A stretch of DNA of 39,842 bases from Candidatus Gottesmanbacteria bacterium GW2011_GWC1_43_10 (GCA_000995415.1 LCEX01000014.1:1-39842), one strand, 5' to 3'; shown: positions 18,349 through 27,810, counted from the first letter of the stretch. Notes: generated by a model not told the origin, from the letters alone. Numbers and translations: made by a program.

Positions 18349-20049
18349 GTATCCGTCCTGCTTTAATGTGATCATCCCTTCCTCAACCGCCTGCTTTTCG
18401 ACCTCCGCGCTCGATGAGTGCTCCAATACCATCTTACTAATTTTTTCCGAAACCGGTAAGACCTCAAAAATACCTACCCGTCCCTGATAGCCGGTACTGT
18501 TGCATTCCGGACAGCCTTTACCGTGAAACAGTTTGACCTGTTTACTATCAACATCCGGCTTTAAAGACACCCCGGGTTTGCCTCCAGTTGCAGGAGTTTC
18601 CGCACTTGCCGGGAAAAGCTTGCCCAGGACTTTTTTGATATCTTCAACTATTTCTTTGACGGGCACGTAGTCTTCTTTGCAAAATTGACAAATTTTGCGC
18701 ACTATCCGCTGGGCCACCACGCAGTTTAAGGCCGAGGCTACCAAAAACGGCTCGGCCCCCATGTCCAGTAGCCTGGGAAGTGCTCCCGAAGCATTATTGG
18801 TATGCAGTGTTGAAAACACCAGATGTCCGGTCAAGGCTGCTTGGATCGCGAGTTCCGAAGTTTCGGCATCCCGCACCTCACCCACCAAAATGATATTGGG
18901 ATCCTGGCGCAAAAAAGCCCGCAACCCGTTGGCAAAGGTCAAACCAGCCGCCGGATTGATTTGTACCTGATTGATGCCCGCGATTTGATATTCCACCGGA
19001 TCCTCGAGCGTGACGATATTGACTTTGGTCGTGTTGAGCCGCGACAACACCGAATACAGAGTAGTGGTTTTACCACTCCCTGTGGGGCCGGTGACGAGAA
19101 TGATACCGTGAGGACGAGTGATATTTTCTTCCAGTCGGTTTAATGCCAAACCGCGTAGTCCCAGTTCGTTCAAAGTCGGGATACCACCGGTTTTTTTGAG
19201 TAACCGCATGACGATTTTTTCGCCGTGAACCGTGGGCAAAGTCGACACCCGCAAATCCACTTCTTCTGTCCCCATCCGGAAATTAAACCGGCCATCTTGG
19301 GGAATGCGCTTTTCATCAATTTTCATGTCCGAGAGGATTTTGATCCGCGAGACTACGGCTGAATGTACGCTCTTTGGTAAAGCCAGTTTTTCGTGCAGTA
19401 TGCCGTCTATCCGATAGCGGACGCGGGTCATCCCTTCCTGCGGTTCGATATGGATATCGGAAACGCGGTTTTTGGTCGCAAATTCCAGAAGTGTAGAGAC
19501 GATTTTGGCTATCGGAGCTTCGCGGATGATTTCGCCCAAATGTCCAGCTTCGATAGTCCTGATCTCCGGAGTCACTGTCTCTTTTAGCGCTGCAGAAACT
19601 TCCGCTCCCAAACTCTGGGCATACCGCTCATCAATCACTACATCAATATCATCCTTCAAAGCCAAATAGGGAATGACGCGCTTGCCGGTTTTTTGCTCCA
19701 AAAATTCAATTACTTGAAGATCAAACGGATCCGCCATCGCCACTGAAATTGAGTTAGTGGCTGGGTTATGGTCAAAGGAGAAAAGAGTATACCGTCTGGC
19801 CACCGGCTCGGGAATGAAGGTCACCACTTCCGGAGAAATCCCTTTTCCGGCCAAAGTCACAAACGGTACATTCATCGCCTTGGCTTTGGCTTGAGCATAC
19901 TGCAGCTCCGACACTAAGCGTTTACTCATCAGGTATTCTTCAATGTCCTGACCGGTTTGAAGGACATGTTGCCTGATTTCATCTCCGGTTTTACTATCCA
20001 GTACTTGTTGCGCTACAAGTGTCTCAAGTATTTTTTGGGCAGATACCAT
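18322..20049 (-). CDS. pilB: Type IV pilus extension ATPase PilB (GspE family), repeat-altered C-terminus
   Basis: Hexameric ATPase that drives pilus extension, 575 residues. N-terminal T2SSE_N-type domain, then SDIHIEPQEG, Walker A GPTGSGKTT (321-329), EDPVEY, Walker B DPNIILVGEVRDAET and HLVFSTLHTNNA. The zinc site is C454/C457 and C513/C516, separated by a long loop. The protein stops soon after MITLKQDG; the final residues (KFKYQNLK) and the stop codon come from the 99-bp repeat, whereas family members usually continue about 15-20 residues with a K...G.T..EEV type tail. Confidence 0.93.
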   Translation of the reverse strand: MVSAQKILETLVAQQVLDSKTGDEIRQHVLQTGQDIEEYLMSKRLVSELQYAQAKAKAMNVPFVTLAGKGISPEVVTFIPEPVARRYTLFSFDHNPATNSISVAMADPFDLQVIEFLEQKTGKRVIPYLALKDDIDVVIDERYAQSLGAEVSAALKETVTPEIRTIEAGHLGEIIREAPIAKIVSTLLEFATKNRVSDIHIEPQEGMTRVRYRIDGILHEKLALPKSVHSAVVSRIKILSDMKIDEKRIPQDGRFNFRMGTEEVDLRVSTLPTVHGEKIVMRLLKKTGGIPTLNELGLRGLALNRLEENITRPHGIILVTGPTGSGKTTTLYSVLSRLNTTKVNIVTLEDPVEYQIAGINQVQINPAAGLTFANGLRAFLRQDPNIILVGEVRDAETSELAIQAALTGHLVFSTLHTNNASGALPRLLDMGAEPFLVASALNCVVAQRIVRKICQFCKEDYVPVKEIVEDIKKVLGKLFPASAETPATGGKPGVSLKPDVDSKQVKLFHGKGCPECNSTGYQGRVGIFEVLPVSEKISKMVLEHSSSAEVEKQAVEEGMITLKQDGYKFKYQNLK

Positions 20050-20184
20050 ATAAAATCAATAACTGAACCGGCAATTGCGGTCTATCTATAAAGTAACTTT
20101 TTCATGCTACAATGTCAACGTATAAATTAAAAGTTAACAGTTTTGAATTTTGACTTGAACTTTTGCCTTTTGACTTTTGATACT

Positions 20185-20886
20185 ATGTTTCACTCATACT
20201 GCATCGTCAGCCAAGACCGGCAAACCCGCACTGATTTTATCAGCGAGTTCCTGAAAAACCTAGGCGTACATACCCTGGATGTTTGGGAAGTGACCGACGA
20301 CACTATCACGATAGCCCAAGTTCGCGAGCTAAAATCATTTTTAGCCCGCAAACCTTTTGCCTCGCCACTCAAGGCCGGTGTCATTCTCGCAGATGGGTTG
20401 ACACCCGAAGCGCAACAGGCTATTTTAAAAACCTTGGAAGAGCCACCGACTCAAAGCGTTGTTATCCTATCCGTTGGTCAATTGGATCAATTATTACCAA
20501 CCATAGTTTCCCGCACGACCGTCAAAACGCTGATTGGGCCGCAAGTTGCTTTTAAACCCGACTCCGAACAGCTCCAGTTTTGGCAAAAACTTCTGCCCGG
20601 TAAAATCGGGGAGCGCTTATTACTGACCAATCAGCTTGCCAAAGACAGAGCTGCGATCGCGCTTTGGTTAAAATCACAGATCGAATTTTGGCGCTGGGAA
20701 CTCACGGCCACATACCTGACCGGATCATCCGTATTTAAATTGCCGCCGCTCAGTCTAGTTCTGATTTTAAAAAATCTCAGTCAATCCCTTGTCTTGATTA
20801 ATCAAAATTTATCGCTGAAGCTCGTTCTGGATCATTTATTTTTAGAACTGCCAGCATTTCCCGACCTAAAATCCAAGTTGAGTTAA
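20185..20886 (+). CDS. holB: DNA polymerase III delta-prime-like clamp-loader protein
   Basis: 233 residues with the delta-prime/DnaX signature ADGLTPEAQQAILKTLEEPP and the following VVILSV..LLPTIVSRT (the SRC-like element read as SRT). There is no Walker A and no zinc-binding cysteines, so it is a non-ATPase delta-prime type of reduced size. ATG 20185 is chosen because the upstream in-frame extension is a TTTTGACTTTTGA-type repeat leader. It probably loads the sliding clamp together with DnaX, which is encoded elsewhere. Confidence 0.75.
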   Translation: MFHSYCIVSQDRQTRTDFISEFLKNLGVHTLDVWEVTDDTITIAQVRELKSFLARKPFASPLKAGVILADGLTPEAQQAILKTLEEPPTQSVVILSVGQLDQLLPTIVSRTTVKTLIGPQVAFKPDSEQLQFWQKLLPGKIGERLLLTNQLAKDRAAIALWLKSQIEFWRWELTATYLTGSSVFKLPPLSLVLILKNLSQSLVLINQNLSLKLVLDHLFLELPAFPDLKSKLS

Positions 20887-20903
20887 ATTTATCCGTTTTT
20901 AGG

Positions 20904-20932
20904 TTGCCCTTCATATATTTTTAATGTATAAT
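20904..20932 (+). promoter_or_regulatory. Promoter of gyrB
   Basis: TTGCCC (20904-20909), 17-nt spacer, perfect TATAAT (20927-20932). The expected start near 20939 gives a 74-nt leader to the gyrB ATG. Confidence 0.65.
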
Positions 20933-20938
20933 AAATCA

Positions 20939-20990
20939 GGTCGCCGTAAGTTTTGCCCATAAAAAATCAGGCAGCGGAGACCGTTTTTTT
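20939..20990 (+). terminator. Terminator-like hairpin in the gyrB leader (possible attenuator)
   Basis: GGTC-G-CCG (20939-20946) pairs with CGG-A-GACC (20975-20982). A second stem, TGCC/GGCA (954-957 with 970-973 of the same kilobase), is nested inside. Seven T residues follow directly (20984-20990). The structure begins at the predicted transcription start, so it is in the leader and not downstream of a gene. Confidence 0.45.
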
Positions 20991-21012
20991 CTTTGCTTCG
21001 CAAGTTATAAAT

Positions 21013-22941
21013 ATGACGACTTCGCCACAAAAATATACCGGTGAACAAATCGTAGTTTTGGAAGGCCTCGAACCGGTGCGTAAACGTCCCGCGATGTACA
21101 TCGGCTCAACTTCTCTCTCAGGTGTTTACCACTGTATAAAAGAGATTGTCGATAATTCGATCGATGAAGCCTTGGCGGGTTTTGCCAAGAATATTTGGGT
21201 CAGTCTAAATCAGGATGATTCGGTGACGGTAAGCGATGATGGTCGGGGCATTCCGGTTGACAAAATTCCCAAATATGGTGTCTCCGCCTTGGAAATAGTC
21301 ATGACCAAACTCCATGCCGGCGGCAAATTTGACGGTAAAGCTTATAAAATCTCGGGAGGTTTACATGGAGTCGGTGCTTCAGTCGTCAACGCTCTGGCTT
21401 CACAGATGGAAGTCAAAGTCTACCGCGATAAAAAGCAATATACCCAAAATTACAGCCGCGGCAACCCGCAAGGACCGATCACTTCTACTAGTAAATTTAC
21501 AGACCCACTCAAACGCGTGAGTGGCACGACAACCACATTTGTCCCCGACACCCAGATTTTCAAAGAGGGGATTAGTGTCGAATTTGAAATGCTCAAAAAG
21601 TCCATCAAAGAACGGGCTTATCTCATCCAAAAAATCTTTTTCCACTTATTTGACGCACGCACCGGTCGCGAAACCCACTATTATTTTGAGGGTGGGATCG
21701 TAGCTCTCATCAAGACGCTCAACAAAAACAAGGTCACCCTCCACGATCCGATACATATAAATAAGTTGGAAAATGAGGTGGAGCTGGAAATGGCTTTACA
21801 ATATAATGACGGGTTTTCGGAAAATGTCGAATCTTTCGTCAATGTCACCAATACCCAGGAAGGCGGTACCCATCTCACCGGCTTCCGCATGGCCCTAACT
21901 CGAGCGATCAATGACTATGCTAAAAAGATCGGTGCCGTCAAAAACGGCGACGAGGGAATTTTGGGTGAAGACACCCGCGAGGGTTTGACTGCCATTGTCT
22001 ATATCAAAATGTCTTCGCAAAACCTGCAATTTGAAGGCCAAACCAAAACCAAATTGGGAAATAATGAAATCCAACCGTTTGTCTTGACTGCCGTCAAAGA
22101 AGGTTTGGAAACGTATTTTGAAGAACATCCGGCTGACGGACGAAAAATCCTGGAAAAAGTTTTTCTAGCAGCCAAAGCCCGGCTCGCTGCCAAAGCGGCC
22201 AAGGATGCAATCATCAGAAAAGGCGCCTTTGAAGGCGGAGCCCTACCCGGAAAGCTAGCCGATTGTCAAGAGCGAGATCCCGTTCATTCCGAGCTCTTTA
22301 TCGTCGAAGGCGACAGTGCCGGAGGTTCGGCCAAACAGGGCCGCGACCGCAAATTTCAGGCCATTTTGCCACTTCGGGGTAAAATATTAAATACCGAAAG
22401 GGCTAGACTTGATAAAATCATCGAATTTGAGGAGCTCAAGGCATTGGTGATCGCGCTCGGCATGGGGATAGGCGAGACTTTAACTACCAACAAATTGCGC
22501 TATCACCGGATCATCATCATGACCGATGCCGATGTCGACGGCGAACACATCATGACCCTCCTTTTAACCTTTTTTTACCGCCACCTACCATACCTCGTGC
22601 AAAACGGGCACCTCTACATCGCCATGCCGCCTTTATACAAAGTCCAGATCGGCAAACAGATTTTCTATGCCTACACCGATCCCGACAAAGAGCAAATTAT
22701 CGCCAAAAACAATCTACAGCATTTACCGGTCAGCTTACAGCGGTACAAAGGCTTAGGCGAAATGAATCCGGATCAACTCTGGGAGACGACGATGAATCCG
22801 GACAAACGCAGCCTGAAACAGATCACGATTGCCGATGCCGTAGCCGCAGATCAAACTTTTACTATGCTCATGGGTGATGAAGTTCCACCCAGAAAACGCT
22901 TTATCCAAACGCACGCGAAGTTAGCTACTTTAGATGTATAA
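21013..22941 (+). CDS. gyrB: DNA gyrase subunit B
   Basis: ATPase subunit of type IIA topoisomerase, 642 residues from ATG 21013. An upstream in-frame ATG (20953) falls in the leader hairpin and is rejected. GHKL motifs: EIVDNSIDEA, VSDDGRGIPV, GGLHGVGASVVNAL. Toprim motifs: FIVEGDSAGGSAKQGRD and MTDADVDGEHI. C-terminal QRYKGLGEMNPDQLWETTM is present. The length matches short-form GyrB without the enterobacterial insertion. ParE is the alternative, but the linked gyrA supports GyrB. The last 27 bp are partly duplicated downstream at 23028-23054. Confidence 0.95.
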   Translation: MTTSPQKYTGEQIVVLEGLEPVRKRPAMYIGSTSLSGVYHCIKEIVDNSIDEALAGFAKNIWVSLNQDDSVTVSDDGRGIPVDKIPKYGVSALEIVMTKLHAGGKFDGKAYKISGGLHGVGASVVNALASQMEVKVYRDKKQYTQNYSRGNPQGPITSTSKFTDPLKRVSGTTTTFVPDTQIFKEGISVEFEMLKKSIKERAYLIQKIFFHLFDARTGRETHYYFEGGIVALIKTLNKNKVTLHDPIHINKLENEVELEMALQYNDGFSENVESFVNVTNTQEGGTHLTGFRMALTRAINDYAKKIGAVKNGDEGILGEDTREGLTAIVYIKMSSQNLQFEGQTKTKLGNNEIQPFVLTAVKEGLETYFEEHPADGRKILEKVFLAAKARLAAKAAKDAIIRKGAFEGGALPGKLADCQERDPVHSELFIVEGDSAGGSAKQGRDRKFQAILPLRGKILNTERARLDKIIEFEELKALVIALGMGIGETLTTNKLRYHRIIIMTDADVDGEHIMTLLLTFFYRHLPYLVQNGHLYIAMPPLYKVQIGKQIFYAYTDPDKEQIIAKNNLQHLPVSLQRYKGLGEMNPDQLWETTMNPDKRSLKQITIADAVAADQTFTMLMGDEVPPRKRFIQTHAKLATLDV

Positions 22942-23027
22942 AAAAATTGCTAACGAAGTCCGCCAAAGATTGCACTTCGAGACGTGTACGAATAGTACTG
23001 AAAAGGCGAGAAGTAAAATCAGGCGGA

Positions 23028-23054
23028 CGAAGCTGGCTACTTTGGATGTATAAA
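23028..23054 (+). repeat. Duplicate of the gyrB 3' end
   Basis: 27 bp matching 22916-22942 (the last codons and stop of gyrB) at 24 of 27 positions, lying 85 bp after the gyrB stop and upstream of ppa. The DNA between the two copies has an inverted GTCCGCC/GGCGGAC pair near its ends. Confidence 0.6.
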
Positions 23055-23066
23055 TTTAGGTCGCCT

Positions 23067-23075
23067 AAAAGGAGG
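23067..23075 (+). promoter_or_regulatory. Strong ribosome binding site of ppa
   Basis: AAAAGGAGG, 5 nt before the ATG at 23081. It is one of the few clear Shine-Dalgarno sites in the window. Confidence 0.8.
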
Positions 23076-23080
23076 AAAAT

Positions 23081-23590
23081 ATGAACAACCTAAGTTCTGG
23101 TAAAAATCCACCTGAGGAAATCAATGTTGTAGTTGAAATTCCCCAAGGAAGTCTTATCAAATACGAGCTGGATAAGGAATCTGGCTATATCTTTGTTGAC
23201 CGGTTTGCTTTTACCACCATGGGTTATCCGGCCAATTACGGCTTTGTCCCAAATACTATGAGCGGCGATGGCGATCCGGTAGATGTTTTAGTGCTTTCTG
23301 TTCAACCGGTGCATCCGGGTTGTGTCATTCCGGCCATTCCCATTGGGTTACTCGAAATGGAAGACGAATCAGGAGTTGACGCCAAAGTGATTGCAGTGCC
23401 ACCGCTCAAAGTCGATCCTTTCTTTGGCAAATATAAAGATTTAAGTGAGGTCGAAGACGCCATCAAAAACAGAATTAAGCATTTCTTCGAGCATTACAAG
23501 GAACTGGAACCGGGGAAATGGGTTAAAGTCAAAGGTTGGCACGGCAAAAAATCCGCCCTGGAAGAAGTCAAAAAAGGATTAAAAAAGTAG
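23081..23590 (+). CDS. ppa: Inorganic pyrophosphatase (family I)
   Basis: Hydrolyses pyrophosphate to phosphate in the cytoplasm, pulling biosynthetic reactions forward. 169 residues, usual for bacterial PPase. Visible signature: [19 protein letters not shown], then [11 protein letters not shown], and the metal-binding [11 protein letters not shown]. The C-terminal [12 protein letters not shown] fits the family. It sits between gyrB and gyrA. Confidence 0.96.
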   Translation: MNNLSSGKNPPEEINVVVEIPQGSLIKYELDKESGYIFVDRFAFTTMGYPANYGFVPNTMSGDGDPVDVLVLSVQPVHPGCVIPAIPIGLLEMEDESGVDAKVIAVPPLKVDPFFGKYKDLSEVEDAIKNRIKHFFEHYKELEPGKWVKVKGWHGKKSALEEVKKGLKK

Positions 23591-23660
23591 GCAGTTCATA
23601 GTTAGCAGTTCGCAGTTAAAAACTTCTGCAAACTGCCGACTGTATGCTGCAAACTAAACA
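23591..23660. repeat. AGTTxGCAGTT-type repeat tract in the gyrA leader
   Basis: Short direct words (GCAGTT, AGTTAGCAGTTCGCAGTT) followed by inverted ones (GCAAACTGC, GCTGCAAAC) fill the ppa-gyrA gap right up to the gyrA ATG. There is no Shine-Dalgarno site. It is the same kind of repeat-as-leader arrangement as before pilT and pilC. Confidence 0.5.
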
Positions 23661-26135
23661 ATGGACAACGTCGGCAAAATCATCCAAACTGAAATTGTAG
23701 AGGCTGTTCAACACTCGTATTTGGATTATGCGATGAGTGTGATCGTAGCTCGGGCCCTGCCCGACGTCAAAGACGGCCTAAAACCGGTACACCGACGGGT
23801 GCTTTACGCGATGCAACAAATGGGATTATTGCATCCCAGTAGATATACCAAGAGTGCCAAAGTCGTGGGAGAAGTTTTAGGTAAATTTCATCCCCATGGA
23901 GACGTACCAGTGTATGATTCGCTGGTCCGCTTGGCACAAAGTTTTTCTATGCGTTACCCGCTAGTTGACGGCCAAGGCAACTTCGGCTCAATCGACGGCG
24001 ATCCGCCAGCTGCCATGCGGTATACCGAATGCCGACTTGCACCAATAGCGAGTGAAATCCTGACCGATATTGAAAAAAGTACCGTCGAATTTGTAGACAA
24101 TTTTGACGGCACCCTCAAGGAGCCGATATTTTTACCGGCCAAGCTACCCAATTTACTCCTGATGGGGGCCGAGGGCATAGCAGTCGGGATGGCGACCAAA
24201 ATCCCGCCGCACAATTTGCGTGAGGTGGTCGATGCGGTGATCGCGATGATCGAAAAAGGCAAATTCGTCAAAAACGATGGTGTCAGCCATTTCGTCTCGG
24301 AAGCCACAATTGAAGACCTGGTCCAATTTATCAAAGGCCCGGACTTCCCCACTCGGGGAGTCATTTACGACATCAGTGAAATCATGTCGGCTTATGGCAC
24401 CGGAAAAGGCCGGATTTTGATTCGCGGCAAGGCAGATATTGAAGATGTGGGTAGCGGTAAAAGTGCGATCATCATCACTGAACTGCCATACCAAGTAAAC
24501 AAGGCTTTACTCGTCGCCCGAATTGCCGATCTGGTCAAAGACAAAAAACTCGACGGCATCTCGGATCTACGCGACGAATCTGACCGACATGGTATCCGAG
24601 TAGTAGTTGAACTCAAACGTGATGCCAAACCCAGATCAGTCCTCAACAATCTTTATAAACACACTTCACTTCAAACCGTGTTTCCGGTGAATATGGTCGC
24701 CCTCGTCGACGGCACGCCCCGTACCCTGTCCCTCAAAACCATTCTTGAAGAATACATCAAACACCGTCTTGAAGTCGTCAGGAAAAGAAGCGAGTTTGAA
24801 CTACGGCGGGCGAGAGAGCGCGCTCATATCCTGGAAGGCCTACTGATTGCAGTCAAAAATATTGACGCAGTGATCGAAACTATCAAAAAATCCCGGGACG
24901 GAGAGGTGGCCAAACAAAACTTGATCAAAAAATTTAAACTCACCGAAATTCAAGCTGTAGCCATTTTGGATATGCAACTACGGCGTCTGGCTGCCTTGGA
25001 ACGCCAAAAACTGGAAGATGAATACAATATGATCAAGGAAACAATCGCCTATTTGGAAGATTTACTAGCCCATCCAGCCAAAATGCTGGGAGTCATCAAA
25101 GAAGAACTAGTCAAAATCAAAGAAAAATACGGTGATGACCGCCGCACCCGAGTATTCAAGTCCAAAGTGGGCGAATTTGCTGAAGAAGATCTGATCGCCA
25201 ATGAAGAAACCATCATCACTGTCACCTCCGGTGGCTATATCAAACGCTTACCCCGCCAGACATTCAAAACTCAAAGTCGCGGCGGCAAGGGTGTCATCGG
25301 CATGACTACCAAAAGCGAAGACGCGGTGGACAAAATCACGACCGCGATGACCCATGATAATGTGCTTTTCTTTACCGATCGCGGCAAGGTTTACCAAATC
25401 AAAGCCTGGGACATCCCCGAGAGCTCCCGCCAATCTAAGGGCCAAGCGGTCGTAAACCTCATCAACATTGAACAAAATGAACGCGTGACTTCACTCTTGA
25501 CTTACCACAAGGCGGAAACCGAAAAAGCCAAATATATCTTTATGGCTACCGTCCGCGGCACAGTCAAAAAAACCAAGCTCGAGGAATATGAAAAAATCCG
25601 TAAAAATGGCCTGGTGGCCATCAAACTAGAATCAGGTGATACGCTTTCTTGGGCGGCCCTTTCAACCGGTAGCGACGAAATCCTCTTGGTAACACATAGT
25701 GGCAAATCGATCCGTTTCCACGAACGGGAAGTCCGACCCACCGGACGGGATACCATGGGTGTGCGGGGAATTCTTCTCAAAGACTCCGACTATATCGTCA
25801 GCATGGATATCATTACTGAAGAAATGAAAACGGCCGAGTTTTTGACCATCATGGAAAAAGGTTTGGGCAAAAAAACTCCGGTTAGTGGCTTTCCCCGCCA
25901 AAAACGCGGTGGGCAGGGGGTCAAGGTCGCCGAAATCACTACCCGCACCGGCCAGGTAATCGTCGCCCATTTTATTCCCAATGAAGCCGAATTCCTGATT
26001 TTGACTTCAGTCACCGGCCAGGTCGTCAAACTGCCGATAAGTTCAATTCCCAGACTGTCACGTGCAACTCAAGGCGTGATTTTGATGCGCTTTGCCCAGA
26101 AATCCGATGCCATTGCCGCTGCCACATATATATAA
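23661..26135 (+). CDS. gyrA: DNA gyrase subunit A
   Basis: Breakage-reunion subunit, 824 residues. Catalytic tyrosine Y121 in AMRYTECRL; quinolone-determining region [20 protein letters not shown], in which the usual serine (E. coli Ser83) is V82 while the acidic residue is kept (D86). The C-terminal beta-pinwheel includes a GyrA-box-like QSRGGKG (canonical QRRGGKG), supporting GyrA over ParC. It is followed 2 bp later by folD, so the two are probably co-transcribed. Confidence 0.95.
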   Translation: MDNVGKIIQTEIVEAVQHSYLDYAMSVIVARALPDVKDGLKPVHRRVLYAMQQMGLLHPSRYTKSAKVVGEVLGKFHPHGDVPVYDSLVRLAQSFSMRYPLVDGQGNFGSIDGDPPAAMRYTECRLAPIASEILTDIEKSTVEFVDNFDGTLKEPIFLPAKLPNLLLMGAEGIAVGMATKIPPHNLREVVDAVIAMIEKGKFVKNDGVSHFVSEATIEDLVQFIKGPDFPTRGVIYDISEIMSAYGTGKGRILIRGKADIEDVGSGKSAIIITELPYQVNKALLVARIADLVKDKKLDGISDLRDESDRHGIRVVVELKRDAKPRSVLNNLYKHTSLQTVFPVNMVALVDGTPRTLSLKTILEEYIKHRLEVVRKRSEFELRRARERAHILEGLLIAVKNIDAVIETIKKSRDGEVAKQNLIKKFKLTEIQAVAILDMQLRRLAALERQKLEDEYNMIKETIAYLEDLLAHPAKMLGVIKEELVKIKEKYGDDRRTRVFKSKVGEFAEEDLIANEETIITVTSGGYIKRLPRQTFKTQSRGGKGVIGMTTKSEDAVDKITTAMTHDNVLFFTDRGKVYQIKAWDIPESSRQSKGQAVVNLINIEQNERVTSLLTYHKAETEKAKYIFMATVRGTVKKTKLEEYEKIRKNGLVAIKLESGDTLSWAALSTGSDEILLVTHSGKSIRFHEREVRPTGRDTMGVRGILLKDSDYIVSMDIITEEMKTAEFLTIMEKGLGKKTPVSGFPRQKRGGQGVKVAEITTRTGQVIVAHFIPNEAEFLILTSVTGQVVKLPISSIPRLSRATQGVILMRFAQKSDAIAAATYI

Positions 26136-26137
26136 GT

Positions 26138-27007
26138 ATGATAATTGACGGGAAACTCCTAGCCCGCGAGATCTTAAGTTCACTCAAAAGTGAGGTGGAC
26201 CAACTTAAACGCCGCCACTACTTACCTCATTTGGCCGTCGTCTTGGTAGGCAATGATCCGGCATCACTTTCATATGTGCGCCAAAAACGTATTGCAGCTG
26301 AAGCTATCGGCGCCAAATTGTCGCTCCACCATTTTAAGCGCACGCCGGATTATCAAAAAATAGCCGAGTTTATCCTGCATTTGTCCAAAGACCATGGAAT
26401 TCACGGCATCATTTTGCAACGCCCCTTACCACCTTCACTTTCAGCTCAAGTCCTCACCCGCCGCGTCAGTCTGATCAAAGATATCGACGGCTTCTTACCC
26501 AAAACTCCGTTTACACCCCCTTTGGGACTTGCAATCTTTAAAATCTTAAATCATATCTACTTTCAGCAGATTTTAGGTCGGGAAATGCCGGAAGATGACT
26601 TTTCTAAAACTCTCCTTTCCTGGCTCAAACAGCAAAAAATCGTGCTTATCGGTAGGGGAGAGACTGGGGGAAAACCGATCGCCGATACGCTCACCCAACA
26701 TCACTTGAATTTGATAATCCTCAACAGCCAATCTGAAAATCAGGATGAATATCTAAAAAGCGGAGATATCATCATTTCAGCTGTAGGAAAACATCAGATC
26801 ATCGGTACCAAAAATACTCGCCCGGGAGCCATTTTGATCGGAGTCGGAATACATTCGGAAAAAGGCAAATTAAGAGGCGACTATGATGAAAAGGAGATTG
26901 CAACTGTGGCCAGATTTTATACACCTATTCCTGGCGGGGTAGGGCCGGTAAATGTCGCCTGCCTGATGCATAATTTAGTCACGGCTACCAAACTTCAAAT
27001 CCGATAA
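26138..27007 (+). CDS. folD: Bifunctional methylenetetrahydrofolate dehydrogenase/cyclohydrolase FolD
   Basis: Interconverts methylene-, methenyl- and formyl-tetrahydrofolate. 289 residues. Seen: LAVVLVGNDPASLSYVRQKRIAAEAIG with the catalytic lysine region, GIILQRPLP (QLPLP-like), KDIDGF, a nucleotide-binding VLIGRGETGGKPIA, and PGGVGPVN (usually PGGVGPVT). About 15 extra residues (around ILGREMPEDD) precede the cofactor-binding domain. Confidence 0.93.
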   Translation: MIIDGKLLAREILSSLKSEVDQLKRRHYLPHLAVVLVGNDPASLSYVRQKRIAAEAIGAKLSLHHFKRTPDYQKIAEFILHLSKDHGIHGIILQRPLPPSLSAQVLTRRVSLIKDIDGFLPKTPFTPPLGLAIFKILNHIYFQQILGREMPEDDFSKTLLSWLKQQKIVLIGRGETGGKPIADTLTQHHLNLIILNSQSENQDEYLKSGDIIISAVGKHQIIGTKNTRPGAILIGVGIHSEKGKLRGDYDEKEIATVARFYTPIPGGVGPVNVACLMHNLVTATKLQIR

Positions 27008-27126
27008 TTGTCAAGTTAATTGTCAATATAATTGACCGTGTTAACCCTTTCTTCTTGCTCCCTTTTCCTAAATATGCTTCAATAGAATCAACTCGTTTCC
27101 AACCTATTCTAAGGGAGGTGAATTTT

Positions 27127-27327
27127 ATGGATAAAATCAACCGTCAAATTATGAAGTATTTCGGTAAACATCCATCTTTCAATAGTTTGGTACATCTATT
27201 AGGCGGGATTGGTATCGGATTTTTGCTCACCTATCCGGTGGCCGGAAATCACCCGGTAAGATGGGGACTTGCCTTTTTAGGTCTCTCGGTTTTGGGCCAT
27301 GTTTGGGCTTTACAACAAACGAAATAA
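27127..27327 (+). CDS. Small hypothetical membrane protein
   Basis: 66 residues from ATG 27127, preceded by GGGAGGTGA 5 nt upstream, a strong ribosome site that decides this start over a longer ORF beginning at 27055. Charged N-terminus (MDKINRQIMKYFGKHP), then two short hydrophobic segments. No family recognised. A DUF2061-type gene follows 1 bp later and is probably co-translated. Confidence 0.65.
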   Translation: MDKINRQIMKYFGKHPSFNSLVHLLGGIGIGFLLTYPVAGNHPVRWGLAFLGLSVLGHVWALQQTK

Positions 27328-27328
27328 T

Positions 27329-27562
27329 ATGAAAGTGCACGAAACTTCGCATCGGTCACTATTTAAGGCCATTACTTTCCGTGCGATCATTCTTACAACT
27401 GACGGGTTGATTATTTTTGTGCTTACCGGCAGTTATGATCTCACACTTAGTGTAATTTTATTTTCCAATTTAATTTCCACGGTCGTTTATTTTCTACATG
27501 AGCGCGCCTGGAACCAAATCCACTGGGGCCGGCGGCATATCAACCATAAACGCCATCGCTAA
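27329..27562 (+). CDS. DUF2061-like small membrane protein
   Basis: 77 residues. The pattern SLFKAITFRAIILTTDGLIIFVLTGS ... VVYFLHERAWNQIHWGRR matches the DUF2061 family (two membrane segments, HERxWN motif); its biochemical role is unknown. Its stop codon abuts the nested palindromic element at 27562-27728. Confidence 0.75.
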   Translation: MKVHETSHRSLFKAITFRAIILTTDGLIIFVLTGSYDLTLSVILFSNLISTVVYFLHERAWNQIHWGRRHINHKRHR

Positions 27563-27728
27563 GAGCCTGTTTGGAAAGTCTCTTTTGAGATAGAATTGTC
27601 CACGTTCGAGGTAAAAACCCTTGAAGCGTGAGGAGCTGTATCCAAGGTGATACAGTGACGAACGGTGAATGGTTTTGTAACCGAATGTGGACAATTATAG
27701 CCAAATATGGACTTTCCAAACAGGCTCT
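27562..27728. mobile_element. 167-bp nested palindromic element (MITE-like)
   Basis: Perfect 19-bp terminal inverted repeats (27562-27580 and 27710-27728). Inside, a 15-bp stem (27594-27608 with 27682-27696) pairs fully except for one G-U. At the core, CTGTATC/GATACAG (27636-27642, 27649-27655) and GGTT/AACC hairpins form. No ORF. It fills the gap between two convergent genes, starting on the stop codon of the upstream one. Confidence 0.7.
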
Positions 27729-27739
27729 AATGGCTCGTT

Positions 27740-27760
27740 CGTCCCGATTTAATCGGGACG
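27740..27760. terminator. Short perfect hairpin between convergent genes
   Basis: CGTCCCGAT (27740-27748) and ATCGGGACG (27752-27760) around TTA. GC-rich and symmetric, but no T-run, so the terminator role is only a suggestion; a dispersed short repeat is the alternative. Confidence 0.35.
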
Positions 27761-27810
27761 ATTACGGCCCTTTGTGCCGCACTGATATTCAAGTTATTAT
27801 CGGATGCGGC

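Noticed and set aside
20143-20184. Longer N-terminus for the delta-prime-like protein
   Set aside because: The extension is a TTTTGACTTTTGA repeat tract with no similarity to clamp-loader proteins.
27055-27126. Longer start for the 66-residue membrane protein
   Set aside because: A strong GGGAGGTGA ribosome site lies inside that extension, right before the ATG at 27127.
27494-27694. Minus-strand ORF of 66 codons
   Set aside because: It is contained in the inverted-repeat element and antisense to the DUF2061-like gene.
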